A stretch of 64,000 nucleotides of DNA. Source: Sphingosinicella ginsenosidimutans. GTDB taxonomy: Bacteria > Pseudomonadota > Alphaproteobacteria > Sphingomonadales > Sphingomonadaceae. The stretch lies in assembly GCF_007995055.1 (NCBI RefSeq), contig NZ_VOQQ01000001.1:1657001-1721000 (forward strand), in the 5' to 3' direction. The notes beneath the pieces are model-generated. The model had not been told where the DNA came from and searched no databases. It was given only the letters and a program-made list of their open reading frames with translations. Positions 35,169-43,701 of the stretch are shown in pieces (positions within the stretch are counted from its first letter, which is position 1; the number at the start of each line of letters is the position of its first letter). A program made the position numbers and the translations under genes.

Positions 35169-35850
35169 GGCGATACTCGCTTGCTGGCAAGAATAGCTTT
35201 TCTTTCGGACAACCGGCCTTAATTCTCCCATGAAGAGTTGAGATCGGAACCCCACAAAGCCGAGACGCCTCCGAAAGGCTTATCCGCCTACCTTCATAGT
35301 CTATGAAATTGGTTGTTCGCCTGTTCGTGGCCTGAGCCACCTTATCTGCCCAGCGCACATTCCCTGGCTCGTAGTTTCCATCCGAGTCGATGCGGTCGAG
35401 GGAATGTGAGAGCGATGGCCTCGGCCCCATATCCTCGTAAAAGGCCTCGAAACTATCGCGCCAACGGTCGCAGACCCGGATGCCGCGAGCGCCATATCGG
35501 TGATAGTTTCCATTTTTCGGCTTACAGCACCGGGCGATCATCCCAAGCCATATCCGGAATTCACAAGTCTTGGTCATTCCATGTGTTCGGGTTGCACGAC
35601 CGTTCTCCTGTTGCGTTTCCAACCGGAGGCACCCGCATGACTTCACCACGCCGTGAACCAGGTTGCGGCCCAAGGCTTCGATTTGTTTTCCGCACTCGCA
35701 TTGGCACAAGAAGAGCGACACATTCTTATCGCGAATGCCGCTACGGACTCTGCGCGTTCCAATAAAACCTAGGACAACCAATCGGCCAAATCTGGCGCCG
35801 GTATGGTCCTTGACGAATTTCGGGATCGGGAGAAAAGCAGGGTTAGCCAT
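35158..35850 (-). CDS. HNH/AP2-type homing endonuclease with Zn ribbon
   Basis: 230 residues (MANPAFLPIPKFVKDHTGAR). Zinc-ribbon cysteines (CQCECGKQ, SCGCLR) precede the HNH-like core SLDRIDSDGNYEPGNVRWAD and a C-terminal HTH (LSEASRLCGVPISTLHGRI). It is inserted between portal and MuF, with its stop just inside the MuF start, and AGGAGAAG precedes its ATG. It is a different family from the HNH gene at 30214. Confidence 0.82.
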   Translation of the reverse strand: MANPAFLPIPKFVKDHTGARFGRLVVLGFIGTRRVRSGIRDKNVSLFLCQCECGKQIEALGRNLVHGVVKSCGCLRLETQQENGRATRTHGMTKTCEFRIWLGMIARCCKPKNGNYHRYGARGIRVCDRWRDSFEAFYEDMGPRPSLSHSLDRIDSDGNYEPGNVRWADKVAQATNRRTTNFIDYEGRRISLSEASRLCGVPISTLHGRIKAGCPKEKLFLPASEYRHAV

Positions 35851-35879
35851 GTCGCTTCTCCTAAAAGCGGCTGTGGTCA

Positions 35880-35913
35880 GGCTCGGCGGTGTGTTGGTAG
35901 CACCCGTCGAGCC
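35880..35913 (-). ncRNA. HNH-associated hairpin, copy 2
   Basis: On the minus strand GGCTCG-A-CGG pairs with CCG-CCGAGCC around the loop TGCTACCAACAC. The stem bases differ from copy 1 but pairing is kept; loop and the downstream TGACC are conserved. Confidence 0.6.
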
Positions 35914-35930
35914 GTCTATTGTCTAGCATT

Positions 35931-37763
35931 TCAGGCCGCCTCGGACAATTCCGAAACCCTGATTTCTTCAAATTTTTCAGGGCCTAGAATGATCCGCCCG
36001 CGATAAGGCTCGACGCCTTCAAGATTCACCGGCGTTCCGAGCAGACTTATATGCGGCTGGTAGGTGTCGAAGCCATGCTCGGCGCCAGCGCGCACGATCT
36101 GCTCATGCCGCCAGCTCAGCCGCGACGAGGTGAACAGCAGCACGGCGGTTCGATCGCCAAGCGGCTCGACCAGCCGGACACCGCCCGGCGGAATCTCGAT
36201 CGTGCCGTCGCGGTCCTGATTCCAGTCCTCGCCGTCGATCCGCATCCAGTCCATCGGCGTGCGGGAATAGACGATGGTGACGTGCAGGTCCGGCTGGAGC
36301 TCGGGCAGGCCCTGCGCCTTGGCCCATGCCCTGATCTCGGCGGCGTTGACCACGGGCCGCGACACGTAAAGCGACCTCGGCGCCGCATCCATGACCAGCC
36401 CATCGGCCTGTTCCTGGGTGATCGCCCCGCTCGCGAGCATGTTCGCGACCGCCTCGGGGTCCGCCTGCGGCTCGGGCTCGATGCCGTAACGCTCGTCCTC
36501 GGGGATATCGGCAAGGGCCTGGTCGAGACCGGGCATATATTCCCGCTCCACGATCAGGTTCTGGACGCCCTTCGCGAACGCCTCTTCCGGGATGGCGCCG
36601 GTGTTGTTGAGCGCGACCAGCGCGTCGACCGTGGTCTTGAACGTCTCCGCCGTCTCCTTCTCGCTCGGCACGTCGAGCGGAGCAAAGGCCCATGTCACGG
36701 CGGCCGGATCGATGCCGGCGCTGCGGATCAGGAACGGGTCGATCTGCTCCAGGCAGGGCCGCGTCTCCAGCTTCTGGCCCGCGACGACGACCTTGTTCCA
36801 ATTGTCCATGTCATGCTCGCCGGTCGCGTTCATGCCCGCCGGTGAGCGACCCGTGAGCCTGGTGAACGGGATATCCGACACGGCGGCGATGCGCTGGTCG
36901 AACGCGTCCATCACGGCGGGAATCCCGGCCCAGCTGACCTGATAGTCGTCGATCTTCTCGCCGGCCCCGTCCGTGCTGGTCGCGGTCTCGTAGACCGTGG
37001 CGTTGAGAACGCTTTCGCCCTGCGCGATCATCGCGACGCGCGCCGCGATCTTGTCCTGGTCCATGCCGCTTAGCCCGGGAATGCCGAACCGCAGCAGCTT
37101 GGCCTTCTTGACCAGGGCGGCGAACCACGCCTGCGTATCGTCGCTGCGCTGCACCTCGCGGAACACGCGCAGCAGCCGGGAATCGCCCCAGAATGCTTCC
37201 TCCTGCGCCACCATTGCGCCATCCGGGATCGGATCGCCCCGGAAGCAAACGACGCGGCTCGGATGGATGCGCTGCTGGGCAGTCCCGCCGGAAGAGATGC
37301 GCCACATGCGCGGCTTGCCGTAATCGGGATCGGCCAGGTCCTGCACCCAGTCCTCGCCCTGGATCTGCCAGCGCGAGACGACGTTGATCGCGACCAGCCC
37401 GCCCTTGGCGATCCGTTCCGGCAGCAGCGGCTGGCTATGGTCGCCCTCCGCAATGAGGATGAGCGCGCCGCCCCCGATGCCGCGAAGCAGCTCTGCGAAG
37501 CGGACCTTGGAGGCAAGACCAAGCCGCCGCTCTTCCTGCTCGAGCGCCTCGATCTGTTCCTTCTCGGCCTGCCAGTCGCGCCACTCGCGGACCCGGTCGT
37601 CGGCCGGGATGGAGATGACCTTCCGCAGCATCCCACTGGACATGTAGGCGGCGAGGGCGAGCTGGTGGCTGAACACGCCCGGCAGGCAGGGATCGACACC
37701 GCCTCTCGCGAACGGATTGAGCGCGGCGAGGGCGTTCCTGAGGCTGTCGGTGATCCACGCCAT
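35931..37763 (-). CDS. DUF1073-type portal protein fused to Acb1-like anti-CBASS domain
   Basis: 610 residues from ATG 37763 (MAWITDSLRNALAALNPF). Residues 1 to about 440 are a DUF1073-type portal (AYMSSGMLRKVISIPADD; FTRLTGRSPAGMNATGEHD). Residues about 465-605 carry two HxT/S motifs (His494 in LHVTIVY, His571 in HISLLG), the 2H-phosphoesterase layout of Acb1, which degrades CBASS cyclic nucleotide signals. The two domains are one continuous frame. The predicted mRNA starts at the ATG. Confidence 0.82.
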   Translation of the reverse strand: MAWITDSLRNALAALNPFARGGVDPCLPGVFSHQLALAAYMSSGMLRKVISIPADDRVREWRDWQAEKEQIEALEQEERRLGLASKVRFAELLRGIGGGALILIAEGDHSQPLLPERIAKGGLVAINVVSRWQIQGEDWVQDLADPDYGKPRMWRISSGGTAQQRIHPSRVVCFRGDPIPDGAMVAQEEAFWGDSRLLRVFREVQRSDDTQAWFAALVKKAKLLRFGIPGLSGMDQDKIAARVAMIAQGESVLNATVYETATSTDGAGEKIDDYQVSWAGIPAVMDAFDQRIAAVSDIPFTRLTGRSPAGMNATGEHDMDNWNKVVVAGQKLETRPCLEQIDPFLIRSAGIDPAAVTWAFAPLDVPSEKETAETFKTTVDALVALNNTGAIPEEAFAKGVQNLIVEREYMPGLDQALADIPEDERYGIEPEPQADPEAVANMLASGAITQEQADGLVMDAAPRSLYVSRPVVNAAEIRAWAKAQGLPELQPDLHVTIVYSRTPMDWMRIDGEDWNQDRDGTIEIPPGGVRLVEPLGDRTAVLLFTSSRLSWRHEQIVRAGAEHGFDTYQPHISLLGTPVNLEGVEPYRGRIILGPEKFEEIRVSELSEAA

Positions 37764-37773
37764 TCGCGCGGTG

Positions 37774-37807
37774 TAGGCGCGGGCGCGGGCCGCGCTTACC
37801 GCCGTCA
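37774..37807 (-). promoter_or_regulatory. late promoter element, portal
   Basis: TGACGGCGGTAAGCG from 37807 and TA at 37775-37774. The predicted start is 37763, the A of the portal ATG (leaderless). It lies 4 bases after the terminase stop. Confidence 0.78.
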
Positions 37808-37810
37808 ACG

Positions 37811-39295
37811 TCAGATGAGCGCGTCGATGTTGTAGTTCGAGGCGCCCAGGGCGAGTTCGTTGAACGCGTCCGCAGCGGCGTCCACCTGGTCGTCATGCGC
37901 GGCGGCCGGGAACAGACACAGCTCGTCGAGGAAGGGCTGAATCCAGGCATCCGACACTGGGTCGCCGGTCACAAGGATGCGGACATTGCCGGCCTCCGCT
38001 TGCGCGGCCAGTGGAGCGGCGCGCGTTGCCTTGTCGCCGGTGGGGCGCTCCACCTTCACCGGGTAGCCCGCCAGCTTGCGAACGAGATGTTCCGCCTGGG
38101 CCTTGCCAGCCTGCCCTGGGTCCTGGGCGAGGCGCACCGTCACCCCCACCCCGTCCGTTTTTGCCGTGGCGAGAAGCGATGCCTCTACCTCCATTGGCGA
38201 TCCCCTGAACCGCCGGCTGTGCTCGACGATGAACAGGCCACCTGCCGTCCTGCTCATGCGAACGCCCGCCGTCCAATCTGGATCGTTGCTCGTCGCCTTC
38301 TTCGTCGCGGCCAAATCCCATGCACGCACGGTGCGCGTGACCCCAACGGGGAGCGCGCCGATCGGCTGAAACCACGAATGTTGAAACAAGCCGCCTTCGC
38401 GGGGCGCCGGCCGTTGCTGGAGTTGCCCCGCTGTCGCATAGGCGCCGAGCGAGCGCTCCAATTCCTCGACCTGTGATTCCGGGAAGCGCTCCGGGAACAT
38501 GAGCTCCCCTTCCTTGCGGCGCGGATCGCCCCGCCCGACAATCCAGCGCGATCGCCCCTCCTCGTAGCGCATTGGCAGGCACAGGTGGTCATAACCAAGG
38601 TCCAACGCGACGGCCGACACGTCGCGCTCGTGGAGCCTCTGCATCACGATCACGATGGCGGATTCCTCGTTGTTCACGCGCGATGGCAACGCTTCCCGGA
38701 ACGTGGTGATATCCGCCTCCAGCTTCACCACGCTGTTCGCATCGTCCACACTGTGCGGATCATCGAGTATCACCCGATCGCCGCGCGAGCCAGTGAGGCT
38801 GGTGAAAGCCATTGCCTCGCGAAATCCGGTGCGGGCATTCTCGAACTTCGTCTTGGCGTTCTGGTCGCTGACGATCTCAACCGGCCAGAGCCGCTGATAC
38901 CATGCCGATTGGATCAGCCGCCGGCACTTCGTGCTGTCGCGAACGGCCAGGTCCTGCTTATGCGCCGTGCCGAGATAGCGAAGGTCTGGCCGCCCGAACG
39001 GACCCCACTCCCAGGCCGTCCAGATCACGCCGGACAGAAGAGATTTCATCGAACCAGGCGGCACATTCACGAGCAGGCGGCGAATACTCCCGCGACTCAC
39101 GGCCTCCAGATGCTCACAAATCGCCTCGACGGCCCACCCCCACTTCAGCGGGGTCGCCGGCTCAAGGATGGGCCATGCGCGCTTGGCGAAGGCTGACAGC
39201 GAGCGCCGGCAAAGCTCCCGCTCGGCTTCGTCAGCAGCTGCCCTCAACTCCAGCGGCGAGAGGAGCAAGTGATCGAAGTGTTTCGAGTGCTTCAA
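37811..39295 (-). CDS. terL: terminase large subunit
   Basis: 494 residues. ATPase motifs are VNVPPGSMKSLL (Walker A-like, about residue 75) and DRVILDDPH (Walker B). The nuclease domain has RAWDLAATKK, AQDPGQAGK and HDDQVDA. It packages DNA through the portal encoded next. The gene overlaps the small-subunit gene by about 65 bases. Confidence 0.92.
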   Translation of the reverse strand: MKHSKHFDHLLLSPLELRAAADEAERELCRRSLSAFAKRAWPILEPATPLKWGWAVEAICEHLEAVSRGSIRRLLVNVPPGSMKSLLSGVIWTAWEWGPFGRPDLRYLGTAHKQDLAVRDSTKCRRLIQSAWYQRLWPVEIVSDQNAKTKFENARTGFREAMAFTSLTGSRGDRVILDDPHSVDDANSVVKLEADITTFREALPSRVNNEESAIVIVMQRLHERDVSAVALDLGYDHLCLPMRYEEGRSRWIVGRGDPRRKEGELMFPERFPESQVEELERSLGAYATAGQLQQRPAPREGGLFQHSWFQPIGALPVGVTRTVRAWDLAATKKATSNDPDWTAGVRMSRTAGGLFIVEHSRRFRGSPMEVEASLLATAKTDGVGVTVRLAQDPGQAGKAQAEHLVRKLAGYPVKVERPTGDKATRAAPLAAQAEAGNVRILVTGDPVSDAWIQPFLDELCLFPAAAHDDQVDAAADAFNELALGASNYNIDALI

Positions 39296-39569
39296 GCTGT
39301 TCTTCCGTCAGGCTGGACAGGTCGGGCGGGGTCGGAACCTCCGCGAGGGTGATCGTCTGCGGCGCCTGGCCCCATCCCCGGTTCAGTATCTTGTCGGCGG
39401 CGGCGACCCGGGCGGCGGGCGGCGCCTTCTCGTCGCGCATGATGTCGGCGAGGGTCTGAACCGCCTCTTCAGTATGCTCGCGCGCCAGATCGGTCAGCGT
39501 GCGGCCGTCGGCAAGCCTGACCTTCGCCCGCCCGCCCGGATTTCCGCTCTGCCCCTTCTTAAACGGCAT
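39231..39569 (-). CDS. terminase small subunit-like (DUF5681-type)
   Basis: 112 residues from ATG 39569 (MPFKKGQSGNPGGRAKVRLA). The KGQSGNPGGR opening and helical body are typical of DUF5681 proteins found before terL. In-frame TTG 39590 and ATG 39581 are alternative starts. Its 3' end overlaps terL. Confidence 0.65.
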   Translation of the reverse strand: MPFKKGQSGNPGGRAKVRLADGRTLTDLAREHTEEAVQTLADIMRDEKAPPAARVAAADKILNRGWGQAPQTITLAEVPTPPDLSSLTEEQLEALETLRSLAPLAAGVEGSC

Positions 39570-39610
39570 GGCACTCAACATTGACAGCAATGTTCATAGT
39601 GTCCCCTCTC

Positions 39611-39943
39611 CTACCCTTCCGCCCGCGCCATCTTAACCGCCGTCAGCCGGTTCCGGCGCTCGCGGCGGATCGCGCGCTGTTCCTCGACGTAGGCGGCGCG
39701 GGCGGCGATCAGTTCATCCCGGCCGACAAGCTCGATCCAGCGCCGGATCACGCGCCAGTTGGTGCCGAAATATTCGTCGATCCCGTCCCAGCCCATGCGA
39801 ATGTAGGCATCTCTGAAATCCGCCGGGACAGGACGATAGGGACGTGTGGTGCCGTCGGGCAGGTTGAGCCCGGCAAGGCCGTCCCTGACCTTCGCTGCGG
39901 TCTTGTAGGAGCGCGGTCGTTTGTGCCCGTAGCGCGCGCCCAT
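39611..39943 (-). CDS. hypothetical phage protein upstream of terminase
   Basis: 110 residues from ATG 39943 (MGARYGHKRPRSYKTAAKVR). Basic, with PVPADFRDAYIRMGWDGIDEYFGTNWRVIRRWIELVG, a helical DNA-binding-like pattern (possible HTH). It lies at the start of the late region, so it could be a terminase partner or a regulator. Unproven. Confidence 0.5.
   Translation of the reverse strand: MGARYGHKRPRSYKTAAKVRDGLAGLNLPDGTTRPYRPVPADFRDAYIRMGWDGIDEYFGTNWRVIRRWIELVGRDELIAARAAYVEEQRAIRRERRNRLTAVKMARAEG
39612..39645 (-). promoter_or_regulatory. late promoter element, terminase (variant)
   Basis: TGACGGCGGTTAAG from 39645, with one extra T, yet TA still falls at 39613-39612 (positions 33-34 from the first T). 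The predicted start is near 39601. A 12-codon ORF (MNIAVNVECHAV) follows with GAGAGGGG upstream. Confidence 0.65.
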
Positions 39944-40116
39944 CAGTCCCTCATCATCTTGAGGCGCTCGGCGCGGTCGCAATCATCCATTGCTCGATCG
40001 ATGCCGCCGGGATCGCCGTCCTCGATGTGGAGAGCGAGCCAGTCCCTGCGGTCCTCTTCGGAAAGCAGATATTCAGCCACGTCGAACGCGATCGTGCGGC
40101 CCTTCTTCCTGGTCAT
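39943..40116 (-). CDS. short HigA-like addiction-module fragment
   Basis: 57 residues (MTRKKGRTIAFDVAEYLLSE). FDVAEYLLSEEDRRDWL...EDGDPGGIDRAMDDCDRA resembles the N-terminus of short HigA-type antidote proteins, but the HTH half is absent. It overlaps its neighbours by 1 and 4 bases. No toxin gene is next to it. Confidence 0.45.
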   Translation of the reverse strand: MTRKKGRTIAFDVAEYLLSEEDRRDWLALHIEDGDPGGIDRAMDDCDRAERLKMMRD

Positions 40117-40400
40117 GACTCGTCCGCCATCCGCCGATGCGCCCTGCCCCTGTCCCCCGCGCCTCTCGGCTTCGGCAGCGCGGTCACGACCTGGCCCCCG
40201 CGGATCACGAGCCGGACTCCGTGGACGATCGCGATGGGCGCGCCGAAGTCGATCGCTGGCGATGCGCCGGCGGCCATCTCGGATCGAGCCGCCGCGATGA
40301 GCGGCCCGAGCCCATAGGCGCGTTCGAGGAAGCGCAGGACGGCGTGGTCGGAGATGGCCGGGCAACCTGTGCGGCCCGGAATGGCGTTGAGCATGGGCAA
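40113..40400 (-). CDS. hypothetical phage protein
   Basis: 95 residues. ISDHAVLRFLERAYGLG and the DFGAPIAIVHGVRLVIRGGQVVTAL strand pattern recur in a small phage family of unknown function. Translation is coupled to the downstream gene. Confidence 0.55.
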   Translation of the reverse strand: MPMLNAIPGRTGCPAISDHAVLRFLERAYGLGPLIAAARSEMAAGASPAIDFGAPIAIVHGVRLVIRGGQVVTALPKPRGAGDRGRAHRRMADES

Positions 40401-40462
40401 TACCTCGCCGCATGCCGCTGGTCAGGACTCCGGGATAGCAGATTGAGCGCCGTGATGGCGGG

Positions 40463-40471
40463 ATATCCACA
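40463..40471. promoter_or_regulatory. DnaA-box-like nonamer
   Basis: ATATCCACA, one mismatch from TTATCCACA, about 290 bases from the iteron cluster. The prophage also encodes a DnaA domain IV-like protein. A single match can arise by chance. Confidence 0.35.
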
Positions 40472-40483
40472 GGAAAATTTTGG

Positions 40484-40708
40484 TTACTTGATGCGCCAGA
40501 CCCGATGTTGAAACGGCTTTTGGTCCGGAACCTGCGCAAGCCTCCAATCACCAAGACCATCACGCCTCAGCTTATTCGTTCGCGCCCATACGCTTCCGGC
40601 CTTTTCCGATGGGATAAGAAAGCTGTCCCCGACCTCCATTTCGAGGAGTGGATATTTCTTGTTGCGCTTCGGGGGCGCGGGGATGCCCTTTTCAATCTTA
40701 ATTTTCAT
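40484..40708 (-). CDS. small phage protein (DUF7303-like)
   Basis: 74 residues (MKIKIEKGIPAPPKRNKKYP). The pattern PLLEMEVGDSFLIP followed by W-x-HR-x-W near the end (FQHRVWRIK) recurs in short phage proteins of unknown role. Confidence 0.55.
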   Translation of the reverse strand: MKIKIEKGIPAPPKRNKKYPLLEMEVGDSFLIPSEKAGSVWARTNKLRRDGLGDWRLAQVPDQKPFQHRVWRIK

Positions 40709-40719
40709 AACTCGCAAAA

Positions 40720-40990
40720 TTAACCGAACTGAACCAAATTTTCAACACAAAATGGAGGTTTGGAAAGTGGCATTAAGTATATGAAATATATGTACTATTA
40801 TAGATGATTATTATCAAACCTCCCAAACCTACACCATTCATGGTGTCAACCTACCTAGTCCCCCAGCCTTCCCCCTACCCCCATATATATTTATATGGGC
40901 GCGGAGGTTTGGGAGGCTTGAGAGATTAGGCTATTTTCAATGGCTTAGGCGCGGAGGTTTGGTGCGTAGGTTTGTCAAATCTCCGCGCCT
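40720..40990. other. AT-rich iteron region, candidate phage replication origin
   Basis: The only clearly AT-rich stretch of the prophage. It holds GGAGGTTTGG-type repeats on both strands: plus at 40754, 40903 and 40952 with GTAGGTTTG at 40966; minus within 40835-40815 (two tandem) and 40989-40976. It also holds an inverted repeat at 40831-40846 (ACACCAT/ATGGTGT) and an AT-rich hairpin at 40880-40899 (CCCATATA/TATATGGG). It lies just downstream of the primase-helicase gene. Confidence 0.6.
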
Positions 40991-43327
40991 CTAGTCGATG
41001 TCGTAGTAGATGCGCTTGGCGCGCCCGCCCGTGATGTCGCTGCGCTTGATCGTGTCGACGCGGATGGATCCGCCCTCGCACAGGAAATCCAGGCCCTCCT
41101 GGAGCTGCCGTCTGCTCCCGTAGAAGCGCGCCTGCTTGCATAGCAGCTCATGCTCGATCCCGGCGCTGCCGGCATCGGCTATGATCCTGTGCAGCCGCTT
41201 GAGCTTTGCCTCGGCATCGCTGTCGGAGACATGCTCGCGCACCGCGCGCATCAGCGTCTCGACCGACTGCGAGGCCACGAGATATCCCCAATCGAGATCG
41301 GCAGTCGAGATTGAAGGCGATGCCGGATTGTCGCAGATCGCCTTGATCAGGGCGACCTTGCTCGCATTCTCCGCGAGCCTGGCGATGATCGAGGTGATCG
41401 CGGTTCCCTGGTGCTTGCGGAGCATGGCGGTTTGCTCCTCGCGCATGGCCCTTGCCCTGAGGGCTGCGGCCTGATCGCGGTAGGGAACCTGATAGGGCTT
41501 GGGGCGCTGCACCGCGCCCTCGCCAAGCGGAAAGGCAGTATGCCCATCGGCGCCCTGCGACACGGCCTGGACATGGGCGACCAGATCGGCCGGAAAATCC
41601 ACGGCATCGATTTCGTGCCTGGGATTGGGATAGTCGTTGTCGCTGCGGAAGATCAGCATCCGCGCGAGGCTTCCGTCCATGACATTCGAGGACGAGAGCG
41701 AGGACCAGAATGCGGCTGGCGTGGTGACGCCGAACAGGCACAGGCACGGTTGCTCGATCACCTCGCGCGGCTTCTCGGTCTTGTTGGCATATTCGGTGCC
41801 GAGGAAGGTGCTGTCCGCCATCGAATAGAATTCGGTGAGGTTGTCGAGGATCTCGGTCACATGCTTGGGGCTGCGGCGCCGGTCAGCCGCGGCGGAGATC
41901 AGGAAGCCGATTTCGTCGATCGGGAAGAGGATGGACGGCTGTGCTGTCACGGCCGAGATCAGGCCCGAGCCTGATGCGATCTTGGACCCGCCGACATGCG
42001 CGGCAAGGCCGGCGGCGATCATCAGCTTGGCGGTAGAGCGCAAGGGATGGTCCTTGCCCCCGCCGGAGTCGGCGATGCCAATGGAATAGACATTGGTGCG
42101 AAGGTTGGTCGGCCCGGCATAACGGCGGCCGGCGACAGCGCCGTACATGGCGAGCGCGGCGCCCAGGGTGAGCCATGGCTGCGGGCTGGGCGCGGTGCTG
42201 GTCACATGGTCGACGAACATGCGAAGCCCGCCGCCGAGGTCGTGCAGCCACGACGGGTCGCGGGACGGTGCGGAGATGACCGTGGCGGCGGGCTGGGGGA
42301 CGGAGGTGCCATTCCGGCGATTGATGTTCGCGATCAGCTGCTCGATCTGGAAATATTGATGTCCCGGAGGCGGACCCAATGTCTCGCCTTCCTGAGGCCC
42401 GTCGGCGCGCACTGTGGCAATGGCCCGCGCAGCGGCGCGCTTCGGGTCACGTTGGTCGAGGAAATGCCCGCTCACCCGGTTGGCAGGGTTGAGAAGCACG
42501 CCCATGATGGTCGCGTCGTCATGTCCGGCATTGGCCATCAGGCGCGCCACAGCGAGCCCATCACCGGACCTGTCGTTGCCCGGCGGCTCCTCGATCGCGA
42601 GCCGGATCGGATCGAGGCCGGATAGACCGAGATCGTCAGGTGTCTTGTAGGACACCAACGGGGGCAGGCTGACCGGCCCCTTGGCGGAGGATTGCGCGGG
42701 CCGCTCCTTGGGCGGAGGGAAAGCGGCCGCAAGCTCCTCGGGGGAATAGACAGTGCCGTCGTCGTCGCGGGCCAGTTTGGCGAGGCTAGGGACGCGGCCC
42801 CTCGCCTTCTTGCGCGCATCCGGCCAGTTCACGGAACCCGGCACACGCATCAACCGATCGATGTTCTGGCACGCATCCGCTTCGAAGAAGTCGCGAACCT
42901 GGAGATTGATTGTCTCGATGCTGGCGAGATTGAGCGCAGGCCCATCGAGCCGCCAGAAAGCCTGGAGACCGCCGCCGCTGTCGATCACGAAGCTGGGCGG
43001 AGTCCTAAGGTCTTCCATGGCCGCGATGATCGCATCCTTGTCGAACGCTCCGCCGGTCTTGGGTGGGTCGATGTCGACATGAACGAAGCGGGCCGCCCGG
43101 ATATCGCCCTTACGCGGCTTGCCGTTCAGGCGTGGTCGAACCGAATTGACGGTCCAGTAGATATTGGCTTCCGCATTTTCGCGCTCCGCCCAATTGAGCG
43201 CCGCGCTGAGGTCATTGCCGAAATCATAGCCGGAGACACGTTCATTAGGACCAATGGCCACCAAGTGAATCTGGTCGAGCGTGGAGAGGAAGGCTTCGGC
43301 GTCGGCGGAGCGGAAACTGGGAGCCAT
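40991..43327 (-). CDS. phage primase-helicase (RepB-like primase + DUF3987)
   Basis: 778 residues from ATG 43327 (MAPSFRSADAEAFLSTLDQI). The N-terminus is a RepB/AEP-like primase (FVHVDIDPPKTGG with catalytic Asp pair; VIDSGGGLQAFWRL). A DUF3987 helicase-like part follows with a P-loop GIADSGGGKDHP and FPIDEIGFLI. It starts replication, probably at the adjacent iteron region. Confidence 0.82.
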   Translation of the reverse strand: MAPSFRSADAEAFLSTLDQIHLVAIGPNERVSGYDFGNDLSAALNWAERENAEANIYWTVNSVRPRLNGKPRKGDIRAARFVHVDIDPPKTGGAFDKDAIIAAMEDLRTPPSFVIDSGGGLQAFWRLDGPALNLASIETINLQVRDFFEADACQNIDRLMRVPGSVNWPDARKKARGRVPSLAKLARDDDGTVYSPEELAAAFPPPKERPAQSSAKGPVSLPPLVSYKTPDDLGLSGLDPIRLAIEEPPGNDRSGDGLAVARLMANAGHDDATIMGVLLNPANRVSGHFLDQRDPKRAAARAIATVRADGPQEGETLGPPPGHQYFQIEQLIANINRRNGTSVPQPAATVISAPSRDPSWLHDLGGGLRMFVDHVTSTAPSPQPWLTLGAALAMYGAVAGRRYAGPTNLRTNVYSIGIADSGGGKDHPLRSTAKLMIAAGLAAHVGGSKIASGSGLISAVTAQPSILFPIDEIGFLISAAADRRRSPKHVTEILDNLTEFYSMADSTFLGTEYANKTEKPREVIEQPCLCLFGVTTPAAFWSSLSSSNVMDGSLARMLIFRSDNDYPNPRHEIDAVDFPADLVAHVQAVSQGADGHTAFPLGEGAVQRPKPYQVPYRDQAAALRARAMREEQTAMLRKHQGTAITSIIARLAENASKVALIKAICDNPASPSISTADLDWGYLVASQSVETLMRAVREHVSDSDAEAKLKRLHRIIADAGSAGIEHELLCKQARFYGSRRQLQEGLDFLCEGGSIRVDTIKRSDITGGRAKRIYYDID

Positions 43328-43701
43328 CAGAACGGCACCGCATTTTCGGCAACGAGACGACCGACGGCTTCGCTGGTTGTGGCGTAGATCAGCGCGAGAA
43401 GGCCGCGCCATTCCTCTTGGGTAAGGGTGGCCAAATCGGTCTTACCGAGGCTTTCGAGATATTCGCCCGCCTTGTCGGATGCGAGGTCGAGCGCGACGCG
43501 CTCATATTTCATCGGCTCAAGCACCTGGCCGGTCCTCCAATGATGGATTGCTGTGTCGAGATGGGCGAGGCAGCACGCCTCGAAATAGGGCGCGCCCGGG
43601 AGGGTCGGATCGCGAAAGCCGAAGCCGCGGCTCTGGCGCAGGCACACCGGGCATTGCTCGATCGGGATTTGGCCGAGGCCGGTGGATGCGACACTCGCCA
43701 T
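43327..43701 (-). CDS. DUF6511-like phage protein
   Basis: 124 residues (MASVASTGLGQIPIEQCPVC). N-terminal zinc-binding type cysteines (CPVCLRQ, CCLAHLD) and a C-terminal YATTSEAVGRLVAENAVPF, as in DUF6511 proteins beside replication genes. It overlaps the helicase stop and abuts the primase start. Confidence 0.6.
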   Translation of the reverse strand: MASVASTGLGQIPIEQCPVCLRQSRGFGFRDPTLPGAPYFEACCLAHLDTAIHHWRTGQVLEPMKYERVALDLASDKAGEYLESLGKTDLATLTQEEWRGLLALIYATTSEAVGRLVAENAVPF

